64,000 nt of DNA from Haliea sp040221975. GTDB taxonomy: Bacteria; Pseudomonadota; Gammaproteobacteria; Pseudomonadales; Halieaceae. Location: positions 186,001-250,000 of the forward strand of contig JAVJWR010000033.1 in the NCBI GenBank assembly GCA_040221975.1, given 5' to 3'. Both the position numbers and the translations under genes were made by a program. The notes under the pieces were generated by a model. The model was not told where the DNA came from, searched no databases, and worked only from the letters and a program-made list of their open reading frames with translations. This document shows, piece after piece, positions 44,639-55,589 of this stretch (positions are counted from its first letter, which is position 1; each line of letters starts with the position of its first letter).

Positions 44639-44736
44639 AGTGGGGGAAAAGTCCAGATACCTGAGGGGAGCGCTTTCACAGTATCCCCGGCCCTGCTACG
44701 ATTGCCCATCCCCACACGTATCAAGGTGGCGATCCG

Positions 44737-45264
44737 ATGTTTGATCGAAACAGAAACAAACCGCCGGCGGAAGCGCCCGCACCCGAACCGGTCGCGGCGC
44801 CGCGCGCGCCCGCAGACCAGAACACGCCGCAACCTGCCGCCACGAGGAACACCGCGATGATTGGACCGAGCATTCATATCAAGGGCACCGTGAGCGGAGG
44901 CGAGGATCTGCTGATCCAGGGCAAGGTCGAAGGCACTATCGACCTTGGGGACCACGAAGTCTCCGTCGGCCAGTCCGGCAAGGTGACTGCGGATATCAAG
45001 GCCAAGATCGTGAAGATCGAGGGCGAAGTGGCCGGTGATGTCACCGGCAGTGAGAAGGTGGTCATCGCCAAGTCCGGCAGGGTTCGGGGCAATATTATCG
45101 CGCCGCGGGTTACCCTTGAAGATGGCGCCATCTTCAAGGGCAGCATCGACATGGATCCGGGTGACACCCGCACTGCACAGTCCCCACCCAAGGTCGAGAA
45201 GCCCGCTGCCACTGCCGGGGATGCGAGCAAGCAGAGTCCGGGACTGGATCTGAAACACGGTTGA
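44737..45264 (+). CDS. Bactofilin (polymer-forming cytoskeletal protein)
   Basis: A 175-residue protein. The central beta-helix domain (about 45-145, IHIKGTVSGGEDLLIQGKVE, then GNIIAPRVTLEDGAIFKGSI) matches bactofilins, which self-assemble into filaments without nucleotide. The N-terminal 40 residues are Pro/Ala-rich and disordered, and the C-terminal 30 residues are also flexible. Bactofilin genes are often next to an M23 peptidase gene; here none is adjacent. Start ATG follows AAGGTGG. Confidence 0.92.
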   Translation: MFDRNRNKPPAEAPAPEPVAAPRAPADQNTPQPAATRNTAMIGPSIHIKGTVSGGEDLLIQGKVEGTIDLGDHEVSVGQSGKVTADIKAKIVKIEGEVAGDVTGSEKVVIAKSGRVRGNIIAPRVTLEDGAIFKGSIDMDPGDTRTAQSPPKVEKPAATAGDASKQSPGLDLKHG

Positions 45265-45313
45265 GTCCCATGCCCCGAGTCTCCCTCGGCCCGGCATCGC
45301 GCCTGCCCGGACA

Positions 45314-45883
45314 GTGACCCCGCAGAGCCAGGCTTCGCAGCTGCTGGCGTCGGTACTGCAGCGCGCCGGGGAAGGGGAGCGGGTCACGGTGCTGGACGTC
45401 GGCCCGGCACTGCCGGAAACGGTGGCATTCTTTGCCGCTGCACCCTGCACCCTGCACATTGCGGATCTTTTCCGCGACCTGCCGTTACTGCCCGAGGAAG
45501 ACGGTATCACCTATCTTGAGCAGTTTCGGGCGTTGCTGCCCCTGGCGCCAGAGACCCGCTTCGACATCTGCCTGTTCTGGGATCTGTTCAACTACCTGCC
45601 CGAGGCAGCCGCCAGAGCGCTGCTCCAGCTGCTGAGGCCGCACCTGCACCCGGGCACTCGCGGCCACGCCTTCAGCGTCCACAAGCGCGGTGCGCCAGAG
45701 GATTCACGGATTCACGGTATACGCAGCGCAGACACCCTGACCCTGCGGGCCAGACGGCAGCCGCTTGCCGGCTACGCGCCCATGCCCCAGGCCCGGTTGC
45801 AGGAAGTGCTGGCCGACTTCCGCTTCGAGCGCAGCGTACTGCTCGCGGATAGCCGGCTGGAACTGCTGCTCAGGCGGCGCTGA
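45314..45883 (+). CDS. Methyltransferase-like protein, function unknown
   Basis: A 189-residue protein with a class I methyltransferase look: VTVLDVGPALPETVAFF resembles motif I, although the usual GxGxG is degenerate (VGPALP), and RFDICLFWDLFNYLPEAAARALL resembles the motif IV to motif V region. The C-terminal third is Arg-rich. It may be a divergent or inactive SAM-dependent enzyme. GTG start has only a weak ribosome site. Its end overlaps the convergent acnB gene by 14 bases. I cannot name a substrate. Confidence 0.6.
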   Translation: MTPQSQASQLLASVLQRAGEGERVTVLDVGPALPETVAFFAAAPCTLHIADLFRDLPLLPEEDGITYLEQFRALLPLAPETRFDICLFWDLFNYLPEAAARALLQLLRPHLHPGTRGHAFSVHKRGAPEDSRIHGIRSADTLTLRARRQPLAGYAPMPQARLQEVLADFRFERSVLLADSRLELLLRRR

Positions 45884-48488
45884 CCACGTCGACCTGCACC
45901 GCGGCGATGCGCTTGCCTTCCTCGGCGCTGTGCTGGAACTCCACAATCTGGTCGAAGTTCATGTAGCGGTAGATTTCCGCTGACATCGCATCGAGCTTGC
46001 TGGCGAACTGCAGGTATTCCTCCGGGGTCGGCAGCTTGCCCAGAATCGCCCCCACTGCCGCCAGTTCCGCCGACGTCAGGTAGACGTTGGCACCGTCGCC
46101 GAGGCGGTTGGGGAAATTGCGGGTGGAGGTGGAAAGCACCGTGCTGTTCGCCGCCACCCGGGCCTGGTTGCCCATGCACAGAGAGCAGCCGGGCATCTCG
46201 GTGCGCGCGCCGGCGCGACCGAAGATGTTGTAGTAACCCTCTTCCATCAACAGATGCTGGTCCATCCGCGTGGGGGGGGAAATCCACAGGCGGGTGGAGA
46301 GGCTGCCCTTGTGCTGCTCCAGCAGCTTGCCGGCGGCGCGGAAGTGGCCGATGTTGGTCATGCAGCTGCCGATGAACACTTCATCGACCTTGTCGCCGGC
46401 GACGTCGGAGAGCAAACGCGCATCATCCGGGTCGTTGGGGGCGCAGACGATGGGCTCCTTGACCTCTGCCAGGTCGATTTCGATCACTGCGGCGTACTCC
46501 GCGTCGGCATCGGCCTGCATCAGGCTGGGGTTGGCCAGCCATTCTTCCATCTTGCTGGCCCGGCGCTCGAGGGTGCGGGCGTCACCGTAGCCCTCGGCAA
46601 CCATTGCCCGCAGCAGCACCACATTGGAACGCAGGTACTCGGCGATGGTGTCCTCGTCCAGGGCGATGGTGCAGCCGGCAGCGGAACGCTCGGCGGAGGC
46701 ATCCGACAGCTCGAAGGCCTGTTCCACAGTCAGGCCGGACAGGCCTTCGATCTCCAGGATACGACCGGAGAAGATGTTCTTCTTCCCCTTTTTCTCCACC
46801 GTCAGCAGGCCCTGCTGGATGGCGTAGTAGGGAATGGCGTGAACCAGGTCGCGCAGGGTGATGCCGGGTTGCATCTTGCCCTTGAAGCGCACCAGCACCG
46901 ATTCCGGCATGTCCAGCGGCATCACCCCGGTGGCAGCGGCAAAGGCTACCAGGCCGGACCCCGCGGGGAAGGAAATGCCCATCGGGAAACGGGTGTGACT
47001 GTCGCCGCCGGTGCCGACAGTGTCGGGCAGCAGCATGCGGTTCAGCCAGCTGTGAATGATACCGTCGCCCGGGCGCAGGGAGACGCCGCCACGGGTCATG
47101 ATGAAGTCCGGCAGGCTGTGCTGGGTGTCGATGTCCACCGGCTTCGGGTAGGCCGCGGTGTGACAGAAGGACTGCATCACCAGGTCGGTGGAGAAGCCCA
47201 GGCAGGCCAGGTCCTTGAGCTCGTCCCGGGTCATGGGGCCGGTGGTGTCCTGGGAGCCGACCGTGGTCATGCGCGGCTCGCAGTAGGTGCCGGGGCGCAC
47301 GCCGTCGACGCCGCAGGCGTGGCCGACCATCTTCTGCCCCAGGGTAAAGCCCTTGCCGGTGTCGCCGGGCACTTCCGGGGTGCGGAACAAAGTGGAACGG
47401 GGCAGGCCGAGGGCTTCCCGGGCCCGGGTGGTAAGGCCGCGACCAATGATCAGGTTGATGCGGCCTCCGGCGCGGACTTCGTCCAGCAGCACATCGGACT
47501 TGAGTTCGAATTCTGACAGCACGGTACCGTCTTCGGCCAGGATCTTGCCGTCATAGGGGCGCACTTCAATCACGTCGCCCATGTTCAGGTCATCGACCGG
47601 GGCTTCAAACACCAGCGCCCCCGCGTCTTCCATGGTGTTGTAGAAGATCGGCGCTACCTTGCCGCCAATGCAGATGCCGCCACCCTTCTTGTTGGGGACC
47701 CCGGGCATTTCCTCACCGAAAAACCACAGCACCGAGTTGGTCGCGGACTTGCGCGAGGAGCCGGTGCCGACCACGTCGCCGACGAAGGCTACCGGCAGGC
47801 CCTTGGCCTGCAGCTCCGCTATCTGGCTCATGGGTCCGGTGACGCCGTGCTCTTCCGGGCTCAGACCGTCGCGGGTCATCTTGTACATGGCCAGCGCGTG
47901 CAGGGGAATGTCCGGGCGCGACCAGGCGTCGGGGGCGGGGGAGAGGTCGTCGGTGTTGGTTTCACCGGTGACCTTGAAGACTGCCACCTTGATCGATTCG
48001 GGCACATCCGGGCGGCTGGTAAACCATTCACCCTCGGCCCAGGACTCCAGGACTGCCCGGGCGTTGGCGTTGCCGGCCCTGGCCAGTTCATCCACGTCGT
48101 GAAAGGCGTCGAATACCAGCAGGGTGTGCTTGAGCTCGGTGGCCGCAAGGGCACCCAGTTCCGCGTCTGCCAGCAGGCCAACGAGGGTTTCAATATTGTA
48201 GCCACCGTGCATGTTGCCCAACAGCTTGACCGCGGCGGCGCGGTCGATCAGTTTGCACTCGGCCTCACCCTTGGCCACGGCAGAGAGGAACCCGGCCTTG
48301 ACGTAGGCCGCCTCGTCCACGCCCGGGGGCACGCGGGTGCTGATGAGGTCGAGCAGGAAGTCTTCTTCGCCGGCGGGCGGATTCTTGAGGAGCTCTACCA
48401 GGGCGGCGACCTGTTCGGCGCTCAGGGGCTTGGGCGGAATATTCAGGGCGGCCCTTTCGGCCACGTGTTCACGATAGGCTTCTAGCAC
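45870..48488 (-). CDS. acnB: Aconitate hydratase B
   Basis: An 872-residue bifunctional aconitase / 2-methylisocitrate dehydratase of the TCA cycle. Cluster ligands C709 (IGSCMTNIGHF), C768 and C771 (GCSLCMGNQ) are intact, and the N-terminal helical domain (MLEAYREHVAERA) is typical of AcnB. I place the start at GTG 48488 with AAGGAG upstream, because the longer open frame adds 40 residues without family match. It has a G8 tract at 46272-46279. Confidence 0.96.
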   Translation of the reverse strand: MLEAYREHVAERAALNIPPKPLSAEQVAALVELLKNPPAGEEDFLLDLISTRVPPGVDEAAYVKAGFLSAVAKGEAECKLIDRAAAVKLLGNMHGGYNIETLVGLLADAELGALAATELKHTLLVFDAFHDVDELARAGNANARAVLESWAEGEWFTSRPDVPESIKVAVFKVTGETNTDDLSPAPDAWSRPDIPLHALAMYKMTRDGLSPEEHGVTGPMSQIAELQAKGLPVAFVGDVVGTGSSRKSATNSVLWFFGEEMPGVPNKKGGGICIGGKVAPIFYNTMEDAGALVFEAPVDDLNMGDVIEVRPYDGKILAEDGTVLSEFELKSDVLLDEVRAGGRINLIIGRGLTTRAREALGLPRSTLFRTPEVPGDTGKGFTLGQKMVGHACGVDGVRPGTYCEPRMTTVGSQDTTGPMTRDELKDLACLGFSTDLVMQSFCHTAAYPKPVDIDTQHSLPDFIMTRGGVSLRPGDGIIHSWLNRMLLPDTVGTGGDSHTRFPMGISFPAGSGLVAFAAATGVMPLDMPESVLVRFKGKMQPGITLRDLVHAIPYYAIQQGLLTVEKKGKKNIFSGRILEIEGLSGLTVEQAFELSDASAERSAAGCTIALDEDTIAEYLRSNVVLLRAMVAEGYGDARTLERRASKMEEWLANPSLMQADADAEYAAVIEIDLAEVKEPIVCAPNDPDDARLLSDVAGDKVDEVFIGSCMTNIGHFRAAGKLLEQHKGSLSTRLWISPPTRMDQHLLMEEGYYNIFGRAGARTEMPGCSLCMGNQARVAANSTVLSTSTRNFPNRLGDGANVYLTSAELAAVGAILGKLPTPEEYLQFASKLDAMSAEIYRYMNFDQIVEFQHSAEEGKRIAAVQVDVVSAA

Positions 48489-48655
48489 GGTAAAGCTCCT
48501 TGTTGCGGTGACGGGTGGCGCTGCGGGCAGGTCTGCTGGCTGCCTGTGCTGCGGTGGAAACTGGTGCGGCAGTATAGCCCAGCAGTGGGGCAAGATAAAT
48601 CGGCGCACCGCTTATACCGTGCATTCAGGCGGTCGATGGCTTACACTTTCGGGCC

Positions 48656-49156
48656 GTGAATAGCCCCGTTTTTCCGCACCAGACTATGCTCAAGCCCGTC
48701 GTCAAGACACCCTGTATCGGGGTCTGCTCCACCGGCATCGGCGATGCCGTGTGTCGCGGCTGCAAGCGTTTCAGTCACGAAGTGATCCACTGGAATGGCT
48801 ACACCCACGAACAGAAGCTGGCGATAGACGGACGCCTGGCGGACTTTCTCTCGCGCTGTGTCAGCAACAAGCTGGTGGTGGTCGATCACGCCCTGCTGAG
48901 GTGGCAGCTACAGGTGCAGCAGGTACGCCACAACGCCGACCACGATGAGTACTGCCAGGTATTCAGCCTGCTCAAGGCGGGCGCCGGGCAGATTGCGCGG
49001 AGCGAGGATTTTGGCTTCAGCGTCAATGCCGAATTTCGCAGTCTGGGCCTGCCGCGGTTGCGGGACCTGATAGACCAGGAGTTCTATATTCTCTCCGAGG
49101 CCCACTATGACCGCTACATGCGAACCCCGGACCTGTTCGGCGGAGAGGGGCATTGA
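48656..49156 (+). CDS. DUF1289 protein with extended C-terminus
   Basis: A 166-residue protein. The DUF1289 domain (about 17-65) shows the cysteine set PCIGVC and VCRGCKRF, thought to bind iron-sulfur or zinc. The C-terminal 100 residues are helical and not assigned to a family I know. Start GTG 48656 is possible; ATG 48686 would start at MLKPVVKTPCIG, closer to the usual DUF1289 N-terminus. Its stop overlaps the ATG of miaE by one base, implying coupled translation and perhaps shared function with the tRNA hydroxylase. Confidence 0.78.
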   Translation: MNSPVFPHQTMLKPVVKTPCIGVCSTGIGDAVCRGCKRFSHEVIHWNGYTHEQKLAIDGRLADFLSRCVSNKLVVVDHALLRWQLQVQQVRHNADHDEYCQVFSLLKAGAGQIARSEDFGFSVNAEFRSLGLPRLRDLIDQEFYILSEAHYDRYMRTPDLFGGEGH

Positions 49157-49806
49157 TGCAGCCTGAGACTGTGCTGGCACCGGTGCGTGCGTTTTTGCCC
49201 TGTGCCACGCCCCCGGCCTGGATCGAATGGGCGCTGGCAAACCCGGAACTGCTGCTGGTGGACCACGCCAACTGCGAGAAGAAAGCGGCATCCACCGCGC
49301 TGAACCTGATGTACCGCTACGTCGAGCAACCGCGCCTGCTGCAGAAGCTGTCGCGGCTGGCGCGGGAAGAGTTGCGCCATTTCGAGCAGGTGTTTGCTCT
49401 CATGCAAAAGCGCGGGATGGCCTATCCGCAGCTATCCGCGTCGCGCTACGCCGGTGAGTTGCGGCGGCAGGTGCGCGGCAACGAACCGGGTCGCCTGGTA
49501 GACACCTTGCTGGTGGGTGCCCTGATCGAAGCCCGCTCCTGCGAACGCTTCGCGGCGCTGATCCCGGTGCTGGACCCGGAGCTGGCGGATTTCTACAGTT
49601 CCCTGCTGAAATCCGAGGCGCGACATTTCGAGGATTACCTGGGGCTGGCCGCAGCGCTGGCGCCCGCGGCGGAGATCGAGGAACGGCTGGCCGCCCTGCG
49701 CAACTGTGAGGCGCGGCTGATCGAGAGTGTCGACAGTGAGTTCCGGTTCCACAGTGGCGTGCCGGCAGAAATGTTCGCCTCAGGTGTGGCGACCGTGCGC
49801 AAATAG
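49156..49806 (+). CDS. miaE: tRNA-(ms2io6A)-hydroxylase MiaE
   Basis: A 216-residue non-heme diiron enzyme that hydroxylates the isopentenyl side chain of ms2i6A-37 in tRNA. Ferritin-like helices carry the ligand motifs REELRHFEQV and KSEARHFEDYL, plus LLVGALIEARSCERF. The length is close to the family norm. ATG 49156 overlaps the upstream stop. It is convergent with lpxH across 32 AT-rich bases that lack a clear hairpin terminator. Confidence 0.93.
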   Translation: MQPETVLAPVRAFLPCATPPAWIEWALANPELLLVDHANCEKKAASTALNLMYRYVEQPRLLQKLSRLAREELRHFEQVFALMQKRGMAYPQLSASRYAGELRRQVRGNEPGRLVDTLLVGALIEARSCERFAALIPVLDPELADFYSSLLKSEARHFEDYLGLAAALAPAAEIEERLAALRNCEARLIESVDSEFRFHSGVPAEMFASGVATVRK

Positions 49807-49838
49807 ATCTCGATACTGTTGCAGATTGTATTTATAAC

Positions 49839-50555
49839 CTATTGTTTTATATCAAAATCTACCAAAGTGCAGCTGTCGGGCTTCACCTCCAGGTACCAGC
49901 CTTTCTGGTCCCAGTCACCCAGTACCCAGCGGGTGCCTGCGGCGTGATCGTGGCGCGCCGGCCGGTGGGTGTGGCCGTGGATCATCCGCTGCACCTCGTG
50001 GTCCAGCAGAGCGCGCTCCACCTCTTCCAGGGTTACATCCATGATGTCTTCGGCCTTGTTGCTGGTGGCCTCGCGGCTGCGATTGCGCAGCTCACGCGCC
50101 AGGGTCCGGCGCTCCTCCAGGGAGCGGGCCAGCAGTTCGGACTGCCAGGCCCTGGCACGTGTGGTCTTGCGGAAGGCCTGGTATTCGGTATCCCGGGTGC
50201 AGAGGCTGTCGCCGTGCAGGAGCAGGGTCGGCTCGCCATAGAGATTGACCACGCTGGGATCCCGCAGCAACTTGCCGCCCACGCGCTGGCAGAATTGCTT
50301 GCCGAGGAGGAAATCCCGATTGCCCTGCATCAGGTAGAGGCGCGGGCCGGCGGCGCTGAAGCGCGTGAGCATTTCTGCCACCTCCCGCACCAGTGGCGAG
50401 TCGTCATCATCACCAATCCAGGCCTCGAACAGGTCACCGAGGATATACAGAGCGTCGCAGTCCTGGTGCTCCAGCAGAAACCGGCGCAGGGCCCGGGTGG
50501 TACCAGGACGGGTCGCCTCCAGATGAAGATCGGCGATGAAATAGGTCGCGGGCAC
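49839..50555 (-). CDS. lpxH: UDP-2,3-diacylglucosamine diphosphatase
   Basis: A 238-residue calcineurin-like phosphoesterase that makes lipid X in lipid A synthesis. Metal-ligand motifs are present: TYFIADLHLEATRP (D-x-H), GDLFEAWIGDDDD, MQGNRDFLLG and MIHGHTHRPARH. It lies 14 bases after ppiB, so the two are co-transcribed, as in Pseudomonas. Confidence 0.96.
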   Translation of the reverse strand: MPATYFIADLHLEATRPGTTRALRRFLLEHQDCDALYILGDLFEAWIGDDDDSPLVREVAEMLTRFSAAGPRLYLMQGNRDFLLGKQFCQRVGGKLLRDPSVVNLYGEPTLLLHGDSLCTRDTEYQAFRKTTRARAWQSELLARSLEERRTLARELRNRSREATSNKAEDIMDVTLEEVERALLDHEVQRMIHGHTHRPARHDHAAGTRWVLGDWDQKGWYLEVKPDSCTLVDFDIKQ

Positions 50556-50569
50556 AGCGGCGGCCTGTC

Positions 50570-51067
50570 TCAGTCCTCAATGATTTCGACGGTCTCGATG
50601 ATCACCGGCTCTTTCGGTACATCCTGGTGACCATTGCGGCTGGTCGTCGGGAGTGCGCGTATCTTGTTGAGCACTTCTTCGCCGGCGGTGACCTTGCCGA
50701 ACACCGCGTAACCCCAGCCCTGGGCGTTCTTGCCACTGTGGTTGAGGAAATCATTGTCCTTCACGTTGATGAAGAACTGCGCCGTGGCGGAATGCGGATC
50801 CATGGTGCGGGCCATGGCGACGGTGCCGAAGTCGTTCTTGAGGCCGTTGTCGGCCTCGTTCTCAATCGGCGCGCCTGTCGGTTTCTGGCGCATCTCGGTG
50901 TCGAAACCGCCGCCCTGGATCATGAAGTTGTCTATGACCCGGTGGAAAATGGTGCCGTCATAGTACCCCTCGCGGGCATACTTGAGGAAATTGGCCACGG
51001 TGGCGGGAGCCTTTTCGGCGTCCAGGCTCAAAGTGATATCGCCGAAGGTCGTTTTGATGATTACCAT
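50570..51067 (-). CDS. ppiB: Cyclophilin-type peptidyl-prolyl isomerase
   Basis: A 165-residue cytoplasmic cyclophilin with no signal peptide. TIFHRVIDNFMIQGGGFD holds the active-site arginine and phenylalanine, and AMARTMDPHSATAQFFIN the rest. ATG 51067 gives the normal N-terminus (MVIIKTTFGDITL); a longer frame adds 11 residues. It is upstream of lpxH and divergent from glnS across about 160 bases. Confidence 0.95.
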   Translation of the reverse strand: MVIIKTTFGDITLSLDAEKAPATVANFLKYAREGYYDGTIFHRVIDNFMIQGGGFDTEMRQKPTGAPIENEADNGLKNDFGTVAMARTMDPHSATAQFFINVKDNDFLNHSGKNAQGWGYAVFGKVTAGEEVLNKIRALPTTSRNGHQDVPKEPVIIETVEIIED

Positions 51068-51193
51068 GGTTAAAGTCGCCGCTGTCAAAAGAGTGCGCAA
51101 TGATACGGACTTTTCCCGGCCAGTAAAACACAGCGTGCGGCAGAACTGCCCGCCACTGGGCGCAAAGTCCTGTAAGGGCTCCGCATCAGGCAG

Positions 51194-51199
51194 TATAAT
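51194..51199 (+). promoter_or_regulatory. -10 element for glnS
   Basis: A perfect TATAAT lies 30 bases before the glnS start and is followed by GCCCGG. No strong -35 hexamer is visible. Confidence 0.45.
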
Positions 51200-51228
51200 G
51201 CCCGGTTTTTGGAGCCGACCCGGACCGC

Positions 51229-52901
<1,673 letters not shown>

Positions 52902-52905
<4 letters not shown>

Positions 52906-54278
52906 GTATTACTGTCTACAATACCCTGAGCGCACGCAAGGAGCCCTTCGTGTCGCTGCAGCCCGACAGCGTCACCATGTACGTGTGCGGACCCACGGTC
53001 TACAACCTCGCCCATATCGGCAATGCCCGTCCGGTCGTGGTGTTTGATGTGCTGTTCCGGTTGTTGCAGACCCGGTACGGCAAGGTGACCTACGCCCGCA
53101 ATATTACCGACGTCGACGACAAGATCATCGCCGCCGCCCGGGACACCGGTCGCAGCATCGATGAGGTCACCGCGGAATTCACCGTCAAATACCGGGAAGA
53201 CATGGCCGCACTCAATGCGCTGCCGCCGACGCTGGAGCCCCACGCCACTCACAATATCGATGCCATGATCGCGCTCACCGAGACCCTGATTGAAAAGGGT
53301 CACGCCTACGAGAGCCAGGGGCACGTGCTGTTCGCGGTGGAGTCCATGCCCGATTACGGGCGCCTGTCCAAGCGCTCCCTGGATGACATGCTGGCTGGGG
53401 CGAGGGTGGAGGTGGCCGACTACAAGCGCCACCCGGGCGATTTCGTGCTGTGGAAACCGGCGGCGGCGGCCGATCCCGGCTGGGACAGCCCCTGGGGCCG
53501 GGGCCGGCCGGGCTGGCACCTGGAGTGCTCGGCCATGATTCGCGCCCACCTCGGAGAGACCATCGATATCCACGGCGGTGGCCGCGACCTGATCTTCCCC
53601 CATCACGAGAACGAGATCGCCCAGAGTCGCTGTGCCCACGGCGGCGACTATGTGCGCTACTGGATGCACAACGCCTACCTGGATATCGACGGTGAGAAAA
53701 TGTCCAAGTCCCTGGGCAATTTCCGTACGGTTCGTGAACTGCTCGGCCACTACCGCGGCGAAGTACTGCGCTTTGCGCTGCTGTCGGCGCACTACCGCTC
53801 GCCGCTGAACTTTTCCGCGGAACTGCTGGACCAGGCCGAGGCCACCCTGGCCGCGTTCTACAATACCCTGCGCGCACTGCAGGACGTGCCGGCAGCTGGC
53901 AAAGTCGCCCTGGCCGAGGAGCCGTTCTACCGCGCCCTGGAGGATGACCTCAACACGCCGCTGGCGATTGCCGAGCTACACGCCCTGGCCAAGCAGCTGC
54001 ACAAGGCACCCGCCGCTGAGCAGCCACTTCTCAAGGCGCGGCTGCTGGCGGCGGGAAAATTGTTGGGGATCCTGCAGCAGGATCCCGAGGAATGGCTGCA
54101 GGGCGGAGCGGGGGAGGAGAGCATCGACGCCGAGGCGATCGCCATGCTGGTCAATGAGCGCCAGCAGGCCAAGGCAGACAAGGACTATGCCCGCGCCGAC
54201 GCCATTCGCGCAGAACTGCTGGCGGCCGGCGTAGAACTGGAGGATTCCCGCGAGGGAACGCGCTGGCGAAGGGTTTAA
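52902..54278 (+). CDS. cysS: Cysteinyl-tRNA synthetase
   Basis: A 458-residue class I synthetase charging tRNA-Cys. MYVCGPTVYNLAHIGNARP has both the zinc-ligand cysteine and the HIGH-type motif; GWHLECSAM and HGGGRDLIFPHHENE supply the other zinc ligands, and GEKMSKSLGN is the KMSKS loop. It overlaps glnS by four bases; the end is convergent with folD 48 bases away. Confidence 0.97.
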
Positions 54279-54326
54279 GCCGGAGCGCCCGTCGTCGGGG
54301 CTCGCAGTCACTGCCAGGCTTTGGCG

Positions 54327-55172
54327 TCAGCCCAGAGATTTTTCCCCGGACATGACACTCTGCAGGATCAGGGTGTTGATGGTCATGGGGCCGACGCCGC
54401 CCGGTACCGGTGTGTAGGCGCCGGCTTTCTCCGCCAGCGGCCCCAGTTCGATGTCGCCGACCCCGCCGGGATGATAGCCCGCATCCACGACCACCGCGCC
54501 GGGCTTGACCCAGTCGGCGCGGATGAACTCCGGCTTGCCCACGGCACCCACCAGAATATCCGCCTGCGCCACCAGTGATGGCAGGTCGCGGGTGCGCGAA
54601 TGACAAATGGTGACTGTGGCATTCTTCTGCAGCAGCATCATCGCCATTGGCTTGCCGAGGATGGGGCTGCGGCCCACGACCACCGCGTGCTTGCCCTCGA
54701 TGTCGATACCATAGTGTTCCAGGATACGCATGATGCCCTGGGGCGTGGCGCAGCCATAGGCATTCTCGCCCATGGCCATGCGGCCAAAGCCCAGGCAGGT
54801 GACGCCGTCGACATCCTTTTCCAGGGCAATGGCGTCGAAGCAGGCGCGCTCGTCGATCTGCGGCGGCACCGGGTGCTGCAGCAGGATGCCATGCACATCC
54901 GGATTGGTGTTAAGTTCCCGAATTTTCGCCAGCAGGGTCTCGGTGCTGGTGGCGGCAGGCAGTTCCACCGCCAGCGATTCCATGCCCACGCGGCGGCAGG
55001 CATTGCCCTTCATTCTCACATAAGTGGCGGACGCAGGGTCGTCGCCGACCAGGATCGTGGCGAGAATAGGGGTCTTGCCCCCGGATCTGGCCTTGAGCTG
55101 CTCCACTCGCGCGAGCAGGTCGGCCTCGGTTTGGGCCGCGAGGGTCTTGCCGTCCAGAACCAGAGCTGACAT
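54327..55172 (-). CDS. folD: Methylenetetrahydrofolate dehydrogenase/cyclohydrolase
   Basis: A 281-residue bifunctional enzyme of one-carbon metabolism. YVRMKGNACRRVGM carries the catalytic lysine, GILLQHPVPPQIDE is the folate loop, and VVVGRSPILGKPMAMMLLQ is the NADP Rossmann loop. ATG start is preceded by an AGGAA-type site. The gene order cysS-folD-tRNA is that of Pseudomonas. Confidence 0.96.
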   Translation of the reverse strand: MSALVLDGKTLAAQTEADLLARVEQLKARSGGKTPILATILVGDDPASATYVRMKGNACRRVGMESLAVELPAATSTETLLAKIRELNTNPDVHGILLQHPVPPQIDERACFDAIALEKDVDGVTCLGFGRMAMGENAYGCATPQGIMRILEHYGIDIEGKHAVVVGRSPILGKPMAMMLLQKNATVTICHSRTRDLPSLVAQADILVGAVGKPEFIRADWVKPGAVVVDAGYHPGGVGDIELGPLAEKAGAYTPVPGGVGPMTINTLILQSVMSGEKSLG

Positions 55173-55283
55173 GGGCTGTTTTCCTGTAGTGAGGGGTTGA
55201 GGAGGGCGCGTATTGTCCCACGCGGCATCTGCAAATGGGAGGGGCGCGGCGGCCGAAACTGGGGTAAAATCACCAATACGCCG

Positions 55284-55312
55284 TTGACGCCCCGGTGGGG
55301 GCTGAGTATGAT
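55284..55312 (+). promoter_or_regulatory. Strong promoter for the tRNA-Pro/tRNA-His unit
   Basis: TTGACG (55284-55289), exactly 17 bases, TATGAT (55307-55312), then a GC-rich discriminator (GCGGCTCC) of the kind found at stringently controlled stable-RNA promoters. It stands 44 bases before tRNA-Pro. Confidence 0.65.
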
Positions 55313-55356
55313 GCGGCTCCTGAAAACGGGCGGCTCAACATGGCCCGCAGGATCAT

Positions 55357-55433
55357 CGGGGTATAGCGCAGTCTGGTAGCGCGCCTGCTTTGGGAGCAGG
55401 ATGTCGGGAGTTCGAATCTCTCTACCCCGACCA
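55357..55433 (+). tRNA. tRNA-Pro (anticodon TGG)
   Basis: 77 bases with a complete cloverleaf: acceptor CGGGGTA pairs TACCCCG, the anticodon stem CCTGC/GCAGG encloses TTTGGGA (TGG anticodon), the T arm contains GTTCGAATC, and CCA is encoded at the 3' end. Confidence 0.97.
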
Positions 55434-55485
55434 ACTTTTGGCCACAGCTGTCAGGTTGGTACCACAGTTTTCAGACCACGCAGTG

Positions 55486-55561
55486 GTGGCCGTAGCTCAC
55501 CTGGTAGAGCACCGGATTGTGACTCCGGAGGTAGCGGGTTCAAGACCCGTCGGCCACCCCA
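55486..55561 (+). tRNA. tRNA-His (anticodon GTG)
   Basis: 76 bases: acceptor GTGGCCG pairs CGGCCAC, the anticodon stem CCGGA/TCCGG encloses TTGTGAC (GTG anticodon), discriminator C73 and encoded CCA. A G at 55485 is available to become the G-1 that tRNA-His requires. It is probably co-transcribed with tRNA-Pro. Confidence 0.97.
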
Positions 55562-55589
55562 CCCTTTCCTGATTCGATAGCAATGACGG

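Noticed and set aside
41289..45510. Two long minus-strand frames opposite the polyamine operon and bactofilin
   Set aside because: Both are antisense to genes with clear enzymes and motifs and show no recognisable product.
48489..48608. 40-codon N-terminal extension of acnB
   Set aside because: It has no family match; GTG 48488 with AAGGAG upstream gives the normal N-terminus.
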